Shown here: positions 1 through 8,968 of the stretch, one piece after another
Position numbering within the stretch: position 1 is the stretch's first letter
Layout: every line of letters begins with the position of its first letter
Source of the DNA: Brachycybe producta
Lineage: Eukaryota > Arthropoda > Diplopoda > Playtdesmida > Andrognathidae
DNA: 64,000 nucleotides
Assembly (NCBI GenBank): GCA_036925085.1
Contig: JAUPFP010000003.1
Coordinates: 4,335,979 to 4,399,978, forward strand
Direction: 5' to 3'
The notes under the pieces: generated by a model
Databases searched by the model: none
What the model was told of the DNA's origin: nothing
What the model saw: the letters and a program-made list of their open reading frames with translations, nothing else
Made by a program: the position numbers and the translations under genes

Positions 1-357
1 TAACAGGTCGCACTAGTAGAGGCTGCAGTGTAAAGAAATTTCATTCAGCAGTTTTTTAGGTTATGGAGGGAACTTGATTAAAATAGGAGAAATACAAAAT
101 CCACGCAACTTTAAATAATAGCTTGTAAAAAAACAAGTCAAAAGTGATTACATTTTGCAAGAACAGTTAAAAATCCGTACTTACGTTGACAAGAATTTGC
201 AAGGACTCTACGTAGGACTTTTCAGTGTCGTACAATTCGGCCACAACATGAGTACGCGTGTCCTAAAAGAAAAGAAAAAAAAACAAAACAAAATATTAAA
301 TCAATAATCATAACAAACGTTTACAACACAAAAACAACTTATTTTCTAACCTAGTAC
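1..357. other. AT-rich sequence, no feature recognised
   Basis: I see no open frame of coding character, RNA gene or repeat shared with other parts of the window. The sequence is A/T-rich with A-runs near 270-290. Confidence 0.5.
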
Positions 358-980
358 ACACCTGATAATTTAAATGCATTTAAATAATAAATGTGTTCTA
401 CGGAGCCCTGTGAAGGACAAACATACAATATGTCGAATTCAATTTATTCAGTTAATTAATCTGAAAATATTGAGATTAATACTTAAATATAATATATAAA
501 CACTAGTGGGTTAACCCGTCATAAATGACGGGGGCAAAATTCACAGGCAAGTGTGCGCATGCGCGTCATTTTTTCCTTTTTTTACTCCTTTCATTTCAAT
601 TTCAGTCACCCCCTTCCACTTTTCTCTCTCTCCCCCCTTCTACACTTTCCCCCTCACCCCCTCCCACCTTTCTCTCTCTCTCTCCCTCCCCCCTTCTACA
701 CTTTCCAAAGGAAGAGTTCAACATATAGTTGACCTTGAGAAAAAAAAAACGGTTCATTTATTCAAATTTATATAAATTCCGACGTGCTTCAATGGTTTTT
801 GTTACTACACACACACAGACCTGGGATATTATTATATATATAATTATTGACAAACCTATTGATTTAGTATTTTCAATTTAAAATATTCATAATAAAGCCA
901 ATTTTTATTTGGTGTTCATGTCCTTAAGTGGATTCCGTATAATTCACCTAAACACATTTAATTTGAATTGATTTAACTCA
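358..980 (-). repeat. Dispersed repeat D, copy 1 (mariner-type MITE candidate)
   Basis: The sequence matches, in inverted orientation, 4050-4335 and 61720-61990. Shared landmarks are TACGGAGCCCTGTGAAGGAC (near 398) and the complement of GGAATCCAGTTAAGGACATG (near 915-935), which form imperfect inverted repeats with TA at the outer edges. This suggests a Tc1/mariner-like non-autonomous element, by inference from terminal form only. The copy is split by a Helitron-like element at 503-836, so that insertion is younger. Confidence 0.6.
503..836 (-). mobile_element. Helitron-like non-autonomous element, copy C1
   Basis: Read on the minus strand, the element starts TCCCAGGTCTGTGTGTG after an A and ends in the hairpin CCCGTCATTTATGACGGG followed by TTAACCCACTAG and a T. 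A 3' hairpin about 12 nt before CTRR, insertion next to T and a TC start are Helitron hallmarks. The body holds a GT microsatellite, a polypyrimidine tract and a GCGCATGCGC motif shared with five other copies in the window. The 5' boundary is uncertain because the AT-rich stretch outside TCCC is also shared between copies, which would fit a HINE/Helentron-type element. No coding capacity is seen. Confidence 0.7.
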
Positions 981-1076
981 TGTGTGTGTACAAGTGTGCA
1001 GTTGTTGTGCATGTCTGCATTTCAGGAGCAAAAGAAAGAAATTAAAATTGCATTAGAAACTATAGTAAAGTAGTTA

Positions 1077-2250
1077 AGGTGGCTTTATAGATATTTATTT
1101 TGCTTTTGACACGCCGGACGGCTCCACTGCAGTGGCTAATGCTAAGCACCATAGTTGTGTTTTTTTTTTGTAAAACTTGGACGCAATAACTATCAAGCGA
1201 ACGTTATTTTTAGAAACAACATTATGCAAATTGTGTAAAACCGGGCCTAACACATATGCTCTTTGTTTGTAACAAGGTGGCAGAATAGATAATTACTTTG
1301 CTTTTGTCCCACCGGAAGGCGCCACTACAGTGACTAAAGCAATGTTTTTTTTTGTAAAACTTGCACGCGAAAAAAGTCAAGCGAACGTTTTTAGAAACAA
1401 CATTATTAAAAAAATTCAAATTGTTTTCAAAACTAGAATAGTAAAAGAATACGCTAAAAAGATTTTCATGGCAATATTTTAAAAACATAAACATTTTATA
1501 GTTAAGTTTGAAAATGATCCTATTTTTTTGGTTTTTTCATTGATTTTTCATGAAAAACTATTTTCGGCATTTTTCAAACTGTCATAAAAAGTTTATTTTC
1601 AAAGACATCATCATCATGAAAAAAACTTAATATTATCAGTGTTATCACCAACTATTCTAGTTTTTAAAACACTTTGAATTTTTTTTTCGTAATGTTTCTC
1701 CTGAAAAACGTTCGCTTGAAAAACATAAATTTTTGCTCAAAATTGCGGGTGGAGAAGAGACCTCCCTATAGAACATACTGTATAGCCACTGCAGTGGCGC
1801 CACCCGGGGAGACGAAAACAAAATAAATATCTATTCCGCAACCTTACAGTGTTATAGTTATTTAATTTGTCTGTGTAACACTAGATGGCGGAACTCAAAC
1901 GAATACCCCAAATCCACATGCGGTTTTGAGAAAATTTAAGTTTTTCAAGCGAACGTTTTTCAGGAGAAACATTACGAAAAAATTCAACGTGTTTTAAAAA
2001 CTAGAATAGTCGGTGATATTGCTAAAGTTTTTTTTTCTTCTGATGATGATATCTTTCAAAATAAACTTTTTATAACATTTTGAAAAAATGGCAAAAATAA
2101 GTTTTTCATGAAATGTCAATTAATAGAAAACCCCCCCAAAAAACCGGGTCATTTTCAAACTGCCATAAGAATGTTTATTTTTTTTAAGATATTGTCATGA
2201 AAAATCCATGCATCATGAGTAGGACACAAATTTTTATGCAATTATCAAGC
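1077..2250. repeat. Palindromic repeat R, copy 1
   Basis: Ends resembling AGATATTTATTTTG occur near 1090 and, inverted, near 1830. A second, larger inverted arrangement pairs about 1500-1740 with about 1935-2165, including the block AAGCGAACGTTTTTCAGGAG and its complement. A related copy lies at 33662-34530. No coding sequence is seen. The element class is not identified. Confidence 0.5.
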
Positions 2251-2254
2251 AACG

Positions 2255-2530
2255 TTTCACAATCTATGGCCCAAGGGCCCATTTTGAAGTAACAATCCCT
2301 TTTAGATCAAAAACAATTATGGTTCTTTTTTCAATCAAAAACACTGGTTGGAGGCTATAACTTCTGAAGGTAAACAGACATCTAACCTCAAACCAGCCCT
2401 TTTGATTAGAAAAAAAAGCATAATTGCAGTTACTCTAATAAGGATGATGATTACTTCACAATTGGCACTTGGGGCAACAAATTGAGAAACATTTGCTTGA
2501 TATTTATTTGCATACAAATTCGAGCACTAA
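2255..2530. repeat. Short palindromic repeat S, copy 1
   Basis: The arms, near AACGTTTCACAATCTATGGCCC and the complementary GAGAAACATTTGCTTGATAT, match the ends of 5590-6035 and a fragment at 50400-50478. It is a fold-back MITE-like element without coding capacity. Class unknown. Confidence 0.5.
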
Positions 2531-2611
2531 ACATGAATTTAGCATTAATCTTGACTATCCTACATTCAGCAGCAAACCATTAAAAAGAATAACGATCCAA
2601 AATATCAACAG

Positions 2612-3751
2612 GTGATTAGGGGGCATTCATGTGAAACCCAGCTTATTCTTTTAGTTGATGACCTTCAGAAAATTTTATACAAAGGCAGTCAGATAGATTT
2701 GGTTTTTCTTGATCTCTGCAAGGCATTTGACACAGTTTCTCACTCAAAACTAATGACAAAAATTAGTGGGTATGGATTGGGTGAACAGGTGTATAAATGG
2801 GTGCATTCTTTTTTGAGTGATAGGAAACAAAGGGTTGTTGCAGGTGGGTCTGAATCTGACTGGATAGGGGTTACATCAGGGGTTCCTCAGGGTAGTGTGT
2901 TGGGTCCGCTTCTGTTTCTTTTATATATCAATGACCTCAGCAGTCAAGTTAGCAGCAATTGCCGGCTATTTGCAGATGATACAATAATTTATCGTGAGGT
3001 TACCTCTGACAATGATTGCCATATTATTGATAGTGACTTGAAAGCAATAGACGCATGGTGTTCTAAATGGCAACTTCAACTTAATAAGGGAAAATGTTGT
3101 GTAATGAGGGTAGCTAGGGGAAGCAATCCAATAATATTTCCATATAGAATAGGGGCCATTCCACTTAATAATGTAGATTCTTATAAATATTTGGGGGTAA
3201 CGATTACAGCTAAGCTTTCTTGGAAGCTGCATGTCGAACAGATTATTTCCAAGTCTATGCAGATGCTTAGGTTTAGTCAACGCATTCTAAGAAGGTGTCC
3301 CAGGGAGGTAAAATGTATAGCATATCAATCATTAGTACGTCCCCATCTAGAATACTGCAGCTCCGTGTGGAATCCCCACACTGAAGACTTAGCTCACTCT
3401 ATAGAAATGGTCCAACGCAGGGCTGCTAGGTTTGTTTGTGGTAAATATGGATATGCCGACAGTGTAACTAAAATGCTTTCAGAGCTTGGTTGGGATAGTT
3501 TACTTGCAAGACGTTCAGATTTTAGTCTTAATATTTTTAATCGAATGCTAGAAGGCTCTTGCCCTAAACCTACTTCAAGTAAACTTTGCAGGGCATTATA
3601 TTTGGGTAGGGGTGACCACTCTAACAAAGTTGGAGAGATTTTTGCACGAACAGATTCTTATTACTGGTCATTTGTCCCTAGGGCGATTCGACAATGGAAC
3701 TCGCTTGCTGGGGATTTTGTGCAGGAAAAACGTATTTTATGGGAGTCATAA
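2612..3751 (+). pseudogene. Reverse transcriptase fragment of a CR1/L2/Rex-like LINE, 5'-truncated
   Basis: A 379-codon open frame (first codon GTG, not a true start) covers the middle and C-terminal part of a non-LTR reverse transcriptase. Visible motifs in order: GHSCETQLILLVDDL near the start, FLDLCKAFDTVSH, SGVPQGSVLGPLLFLLYIND, the catalytic FADD box (nt 2970-2981), and LVRPHLEYCSSVWNPH in the thumb region. These are typical of the jockey/CR1/Rex group. The endonuclease, ORF1 and N-terminal RT fingers are missing, so the copy is 5'-truncated as expected from target-primed reverse transcription. Oddly, the remaining frame has no stop or frameshift, which suggests a fairly recent copy or one under weak decay. 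It cannot make a full LINE protein. Confidence 0.85.
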
Positions 3752-3960
3752 TTTTGTTTTGTTTTGACAATGCATATATTTGCAGCATTAAAAAATATTG
3801 AAATTGTTGTTGGGTTTATATCAATAGGGTTTTATAATTTCTGGTTTTGACAATGCATTTTCTATGCTGCACTTGGACTCTTGTCCCTCTGCCATAGGCC
3901 TTTATGGCTGCTTGCAGAGTAATTTTTCAAATTCAAAAAAATCAAGGCCGGCACCCTTAG
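3752..3960 (+). repeat. Probable 3' tail of the LINE fragment
   Basis: Non-coding sequence directly after the RT stop contains two occurrences of TTTTGACAATGCAT (near 3761 and 3846) and ends near an A-rich ATTCAAAAAAAT stretch around 3936-3948. This is the position expected for a LINE 3' UTR. The exact end is not certain. Confidence 0.4.
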
Positions 3961-4049
3961 GCCACTCTCATAATGACACATAATTGGGATTAAAATGTAG
4001 ACATCTGGAGGAAGATTGCTGAAGTGAAACTATGTTGTACATTTTAACT

Positions 4050-4335
4050 CTTGTGTTAAATGAATTCAAATTAAATGTGTTTAGGTGAATTATACGGAAT
4101 CCAGTTAAGGACATGAACACCAAATAAAAATTGACTTTTATTATTAATATTTTAAATCGAAATACTTAATATTTTGTCCATAGTTTATATTATTATATTT
4201 AAGTATTAACTCAATATTTTCAGATTATTAACTGAATATAAATTGAATTCGACATATTGTTTGTTTGTCCTTCACAGGGCTCTGTAGAACACGTTTATTA
4301 TTAAAATGCATTTAAATTATCAGGTTGTGTGCAAC
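4050..4335 (+). repeat. Dispersed repeat D, copy 2
   Basis: This is an uninterrupted copy of the repeat at 358-980, in the opposite orientation. Landmarks GGAATCCAGTTAAGGACATG (near 4100) and TGTCCTTCACAGGGCTCTGT (near 4268) form the imperfect inverted ends. Copies 1 and 2 face each other across about 3 kb that includes the LINE fragment. Confidence 0.6.
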
Positions 4336-4550
4336 TTATTAGATATTAAAAACACATTCTCAGTCAGAAACAAAAATGTTCTAAAAAAAAACCTGATCAA
4401 TACGATAATTAAATTATCTAGAAGCAAACAAATAATTGCAAAACAAATTGCAGTTTGATTGTAGTCTTATTATTTCCATTTTATATTTAATCAGATAAAA
4501 TTTTCTCTTCAAACAAAACGAAATTGAAAATCGCTCTCATTCAAATTTAC

Positions 4551-4665
4551 TCTCTCTCCCTCTCTTTCTCTGTCTCTCCTTCTCTCTCTCTCTCTCTCTC
4601 TCTCTGTCTGTCTGTCTGTCTGTCCCACTCTCTCTCTCCCTCTCTCTCTCTCTCTCCCCTCCCCC
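4551..4665 (+). repeat. (CT)n / (CTGT)n microsatellite
   Basis: A pyrimidine tract of CT and CTGT units ends in a C-rich stretch. Open frames across it are serine/leucine repeats of the microsatellite, not genes. Confidence 0.9.
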
Positions 4666-5193
4666 ACCTTTCCCCTTTCCGAAAAAAAAAGGAAATAGAC
4701 GAAAATGAAAAGTAAAGAAGAAAAGTAAATGTTATTTATTTTTTTCTTCTAAAAGTCTTGCATTCCTTAGATTCCCCCAATTTGAAGACGTTCCAAGAAT
4801 CATAATATTTAATCATGTAACAAACTCTTGCTACTTTAACTGATTTAAATTCAGAGGTTTCTTAAACCCCTCCTCTCTCTCTCTCTCCATGACCAACCAG
4901 AAGTGGCAAAATGTATCAATAATCCTAACACACCCTCAAATGCATCCTTTTTTTCTCCCCTCAAGGCCAAACAAATATTCACTTGGTTCTCATCATTTCT
5001 TCCGCAACAACAAAAAAATGAGATTGAAACTCTAGAAGTTGAACCCCCTCTATTTCTTAATGAAATCATAGAAACCAAAAGCTCCCCCTTAGGCTCACAT
5101 GAGTTACCACTACACTGCAATGCAGCATTGCAGTCAAAACTGTTAAAAAGTTCAAGTAGAACACAACTTGTAATGTGGACACATTCTGGACAG

Positions 5194-5195
<2 letters not shown>

Positions 5196-5260
<65 letters not shown>
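5196..5260. repeat. (TA)n microsatellite
   Basis: A pure alternating AT tract of about 65 bp. Confidence 0.95.
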
Positions 5261-5266
<6 letters not shown>

Positions 5267-5329
5267 CATTATATAACATATATAACATTAAATATATATA
5301 AATTCAACACTTAAAATGTATTGAATTTT

Positions 5330-5420
5330 GCAGATTCACTATCAGCTTGGTGGTTTTGCAGATTGCCTAGAAAATCTGCAGACTGACTTGATTCCGTAGA
5401 TTGACATAAGGCGGATTTAC
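5330..5420. repeat. Fragment of repeat U
   Basis: TTTTGCAGATTGCCTAGAAA and the neighbouring bases match, inverted, the interior of the palindromic element at 23602-23854. Confidence 0.4.
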
Positions 5421-5589
5421 ATGCACACGCTTGATAGTTTGCTTACTGAGCTGTGCAGCGCTTACTGTAAGAATTGTTTTTTTTTTCAAAAGTGCACATC
5501 CAATTTTAATTTATGATTAATAGATTATAATTGCTAATCCCTAGTGTACACTTTGTGTCTATATATGCACACTAAGCACCTGGAGCTGT

Positions 5590-6035
5590 GATGTCACAAT
5601 ATTATCACTAGAGCTCGGATTTTAATGCATTATAAAGCACATGTTTCTCAATTTGTGGCCCAAGTGCCATTTGTGAAATCATCATCATCATCATCAGGAG
5701 AGCAACTGCAACTTTTTCTAATCAAAAGAGCTGGTTATAGGCTAGACATCTAGTTGCAATCAGCTGTCAACTAGAGTTCTACCCTCTAACCAGTGGAAGA
5801 AAAAAAAAACCATAATTGTTGGTTGATCTAAACAGGATTGTTACCTGCTACTGTTGCAAGCTACCATTTTGGTGCCTGCAACTGCAGTGGTGGCGCTAGT
5901 GTAGCATCACCAGCAACAGTCTCTGGGGACTGTTGCTGGTTACAAGCTCATTTTGTTGCCTAATTTGCTACGGGCCTAAGGCCAAAGATTGAGAAAAATG
6001 TGTTTGATATTGCATAGAAATCCGAGCAGTAAAAA
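5590..6035. repeat. Palindromic repeat S, copy 2
   Basis: The ends are inverted repeats: GAGCTCGGATTTTAATGCAT near 5611 and the complement of CTCGGATTTCTATGCAATAT near 6015-6030, both followed inward by a block close to TTTCTCAATTTGTGGCCC. An internal perfect hairpin lies at 5910-5939 and a short (ATC)n at 5680-5696. No coding capacity. Confidence 0.55.
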
Positions 6036-6585
6036 GCTTAAATCGCACCTCGGCTGAAAGAATGTCACAACTCAAAACACACTTTTTTGAGAAAATGAGT
6101 TCAAAGTTGCCATTTGTTTCTATTTCAAACTATTGTTGGGAAGCCAAATAAACCGATATTGTGAATAGTTAAAACTAGAGGTGGGACGAATTCTAAATTT
6201 TCTCGAATCCAAATCCTAAAAGGTTCTCAAATCCTTCATATAAGAATCCTATATTATTATTATTATATATATAATATCCCAGGTCTGTCCGTGTGTGTGT
6301 GTGAATGGGTGTCTTTCCTCTAACGCTGGACAAACACCTTTGTCAGAATTTATTGAGACGTTTGGGCCCGCCGCTTATTTTCGCTATGTAGCGTTTTTCG
6401 TTTTGGGGTTTTTTTTAACGTCACCCTGTACTTTATTTAGCTTCTGGGCCACTCGGTACTTTTGGTACCAAGTGACCCAGATATCATATGGTTAGAGATT
6501 ACAATCTGACCTTTTCGTTCCCCCTCATTTTTACTTCCACATGAGTGGAGTTATTCGTTTTTAATTTGATTTTGTTTTCGTTTCT

Positions 6586-6613
6586 CCTGTTATCACCTAT
6601 GTGTGATAACAGG
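6586..6613. promoter_or_regulatory. LTR U3 hairpin
   Basis: CCTGTTATCAC pairs perfectly with GTGATAACAGG across a 6-nt loop. It is repeated in the 3' LTR at 16035-16062. It could be a protein-binding inverted repeat or an RNA structure; which is not known. Confidence 0.6.
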
Positions 6614-6701
6614 GGATGAATCATGATTTTGGACAAATGGATCAATCTCTTGATTGGTCCATTTGGTCCAAAATATTGTTTTAACCAATTATCGAATTGT
6701 G

Positions 6702-6740
6702 CCCTGAGAATCCGACTTGTGGATTCTCAGGGTATATAAA
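6702..6740 (+). promoter_or_regulatory. LTR promoter: hairpin plus TATA box
   Basis: CCCTGAGAATCC and GGATTCTCAGGG form a perfect 12-bp inverted repeat with a 7-nt spacer (6702-6732). TATATAAA follows at once (6733-6740). Transcription would be expected to start about 25-30 bp further on. The 3' LTR has the same arrangement at 16151-16189. Confidence 0.75.
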
Positions 6741-6897
6741 GAGTTACATTTGTAATGTCAAAGACGCTTTTTAAACTTCTGATTTATATACCGAACCTAT
6801 GGCCGATTTTGGCCCGGTTCTTTTTCTTTTTAATATTTTTCTAAGTGCTATTTGTATGTGTGTGCAAAACCAGTTCGCCGACTTTGTTTATCTTGGA

Positions 6898-6903
6898 AAT
6901 AAA
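6898..6903 (+). terminator. LTR polyadenylation signal AATAAA
   Basis: AATAAA lies about 160 bp after the TATA box. The copy in the 3' LTR (16347-16352) would be used for 3' end formation of the genomic RNA. Confidence 0.6.
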
Positions 6904-7302
6904 CAGATTCTTATATTTAAACACAATCTGTGGTGTTAATTATTCAATATTTGAATCCGCGATTGTGAATTCATCATTTTGCAGGTCTTCACCTATTTTG
7001 GATACATCAAGAAGGTCCCAACAGGTGCAAACCTGCAACGCATAAGTGAGTATATTTTTACACGATTCTTAGGGCAGATTTACGGACGAAAGTCCGAGAG
7101 ATACAGAGATTAAAGATCCTCAAGACTGTGAAGTCTTTTGCCAGAGACTAGTGAGGACATAAAATAGACGTTATATTGGTCTAGTCCTCCCGGGCCAGTA
7201 GAATTAGTGGCCTAGCCAACCACTATCAATACGAGTGTAAACTCGCTCGTATTAACCAAAAAGAGCAGATTCTACTAGCGGAAAAAGGTCCGTCACAATA
7301 TA

Positions 7303-7320
7303 TGGTGGAGGTGCGGGGTA
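7303..7320 (+). promoter_or_regulatory. Putative tRNA primer binding site
   Basis: TGGTGGAGGTGCGGGGTA lies 5 nt after the 5' LTR and begins with TGG, the complement of the tRNA CCA end. I could not assign the tRNA from memory. Confidence 0.65.
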
Positions 7321-7469
7321 GTTTATAAAACTTGCTACCTCGTTTTGCCCTAAGAAACGTGTTGAAAAACACGAGAGCTATCGTAATTCAATTGTGCAAA
7401 CAATTTTGAAACCAAACAAAATTTTTCGAAACATCTTTACGTTTTTATTGACACAAATTACGATACATA

Positions 7470-8936
7470 ATGATGAATACCAACGGAATAACCGCAAGGT
7501 TCTCCCAGCAACTCCAATACAGACGCCGACGTGAACAGCTCGTAAAGGAACGAGCGAAAGCTCGGGAAACACGCCGTGTTGCCCGAGAAACACGGAAGCA
7601 AGAGAAGGAGGACAAGCTGAGGGCCCTTGCGTCAGAGAAGCGACTCCAGGAGGAAGAACAGCGTGCTGAAGACGAAGAACGACAAGCCGACACCCGACTC
7701 AAGACTGAAGCATCTTCTGAGGCCTCTCGACGAAGCAACGAACAGAAGATGGTCGACCGGTTTGCCGAACTGATGAAAGACGCTACTCCTGAAAGTCGAG
7801 AAGAATTGGTAAGACGGTTATGTGGAGAATCGACTCCACGCCGCTTTGAACACACACATGAGAGAAATCTCAGAAATAGAAGCAAATCACCGACAGAATC
7901 CGGGCGAAAGCTCAGGCCTGAAGCTCCTGAATGGACTCCAAACCTGGGACCTACGCCGTATTCTGAAAAGAATTCGCTACATCCACTCCAGGGTTTTCCG
8001 AAGTATACTGGGTCTGAAAACATCCTTCTATATATCGAAGAGTTCGAAGATATTGCGATTGCGCACCAGTGGAACTCCCTGCAGCGATGCAGCCACTTTA
8101 CTGGTCTCCTTCGAAAACGAGCGATCAAATGGCTTGCTCGTTTCCGCTTGGAATATGGCGAGATCAATTGGATCATGATGAGAAATGGAATTATAAATGA
8201 ATTTCTGTTACCTGACCAGAAAGTAAGGATGAAGAACGAGCTGTCCGCAAGGACTCAGAAGGACAACGAAACCTTCAAAGTCTATGCGGAAGAGTATGCA
8301 GAGATGTATCGAAGGATACATCCCAATGATGACGACTCTTTGTTGATCTCGAGCCTGAGGAAGAGCCTGCTACCATCTCTCAAACAGTATCTATTTGGGG
8401 CACCTAAAGACAATTTATATGACTTTGTTAAATTTGCAGCCCAAACAGAGGGAGAACTAATAGAGGAGAAGATGCTAGTGTACAGGACGTCTACTGGTAA
8501 CCAACCGGCCCAGCAGCAGAAGCCTCAGCAGCAGAAGCAACAACAACAGCAACAACAAAGGAAGCAGACGTGGACTCCTAAGAATCCGGCCACGTCTGAA
8601 AAGACGCAGGATTCACAACCAAATCGAGATGGTGGATCGAGACCCCAGCAGAGAAGGAAGTCTACTGGGCCACTCATCTGTTACCAATGTCAGGAGCCTG
8701 GACATCGAGCGTTCCAGTGCCCCAACGAACCGAAACCAAAGAAGGAGGAGAACAAGACGACCCCACCAACTCCAGTTAGTAGAGTTGATGAACCGTCGGA
8801 AACGACGGCGCCGAAAGTTATCCGCGCCGACGAAATCCATGTTCTACCCAATGGAATGAAGATGGTGCCTGTCCTAATAAATAATCGGACGCATTATTTC
8901 CATTTTGACAACCATCTGACAACTTTAAACTACTAA
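7470..8936 (+). CDS. gag: Gag polyprotein of the Gypsy element
   Basis: 488 residues, starting at the first ATG of a 172-nt leader after the LTR (ATGATG). Residues 1-80 are very rich in Arg, Glu and Lys and look like a charged helix or coiled coil. Residues about 165-345 resemble a retrotransposon Gag capsid region, with a W-L-R-rich helical pattern. A Gln-rich tract (about 350-370) precedes a CCHC zinc knuckle CYQCQEPGHRAFQC with ligands C404, C407, H412 and C417, the nucleocapsid RNA-binding module. It forms the virus-like particle and packages the RNA. The stop TAA at 8934-8936 lies two codons after the slippery heptamer TTTAAAC, so most ribosomes should end here and a fraction should continue into pol. 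The frame is intact. The family assignment is secure; the capsid limits are approximate. Confidence 0.93.
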   Translation: MMNTNGITARFSQQLQYRRRREQLVKERAKARETRRVARETRKQEKEDKLRALASEKRLQEEEQRAEDEERQADTRLKTEASSEASRRSNEQKMVDRFAELMKDATPESREELVRRLCGESTPRRFEHTHERNLRNRSKSPTESGRKLRPEAPEWTPNLGPTPYSEKNSLHPLQGFPKYTGSENILLYIEEFEDIAIAHQWNSLQRCSHFTGLLRKRAIKWLARFRLEYGEINWIMMRNGIINEFLLPDQKVRMKNELSARTQKDNETFKVYAEEYAEMYRRIHPNDDDSLLISSLRKSLLPSLKQYLFGAPKDNLYDFVKFAAQTEGELIEEKMLVYRTSTGNQPAQQQKPQQQKQQQQQQQRKQTWTPKNPATSEKTQDSQPNRDGGSRPQQRRKSTGPLICYQCQEPGHRAFQCPNEPKPKKEENKTTPPTPVSRVDEPSETTAPKVIRADEIHVLPNGMKMVPVLINNRTHYFHFDNHLTTLNY

Positions 8937-8968
8937 GGGCGCCACTCGCACCCAAAGTAGTGACGCCC
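8924..8968 (+). promoter_or_regulatory. Programmed -1 ribosomal frameshift signal between gag and pol
   Basis: The heptamer TTTAAAC (8924-8930) sits in the gag frame as T-TTA-AAC, the X-XXY-YYZ form known to slip efficiently in other systems. After a 6-nt spacer (8931-8936, which includes the gag stop) comes GGGCGCCACT (8937-8946). This pairs with AGTGACGCCC (8959-8968), 9 of 10 positions, around a 12-nt loop. Pol is open in exactly the -1 frame from 8909. The three components and their spacing match known -1 frameshift sites; use in the cell is inferred. Confidence 0.88.

Larger units (their letters stand above)
6354..7297 (+). repeat. 5' LTR of the Gypsy element
   Basis: It begins TGAGACGTTTGGGC and ends GTCCGTCACA. 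U3 holds several hairpins, the last directly abutting a TATA box at 6733-6740. An AATAAA signal lies at 6898-6903. The LTR matches the 3' LTR except C6643 (G at 16092) and A7145 (T at 16594). A 66-codon frame inside it has no sign of being a gene. Confidence 0.97.

Noticed and set aside
4851..5301. Overlapping frames of 132-145 codons on both strands
   Set aside because: Both depend on the (TA)n microsatellite for part of their length and lack any recognisable domain.
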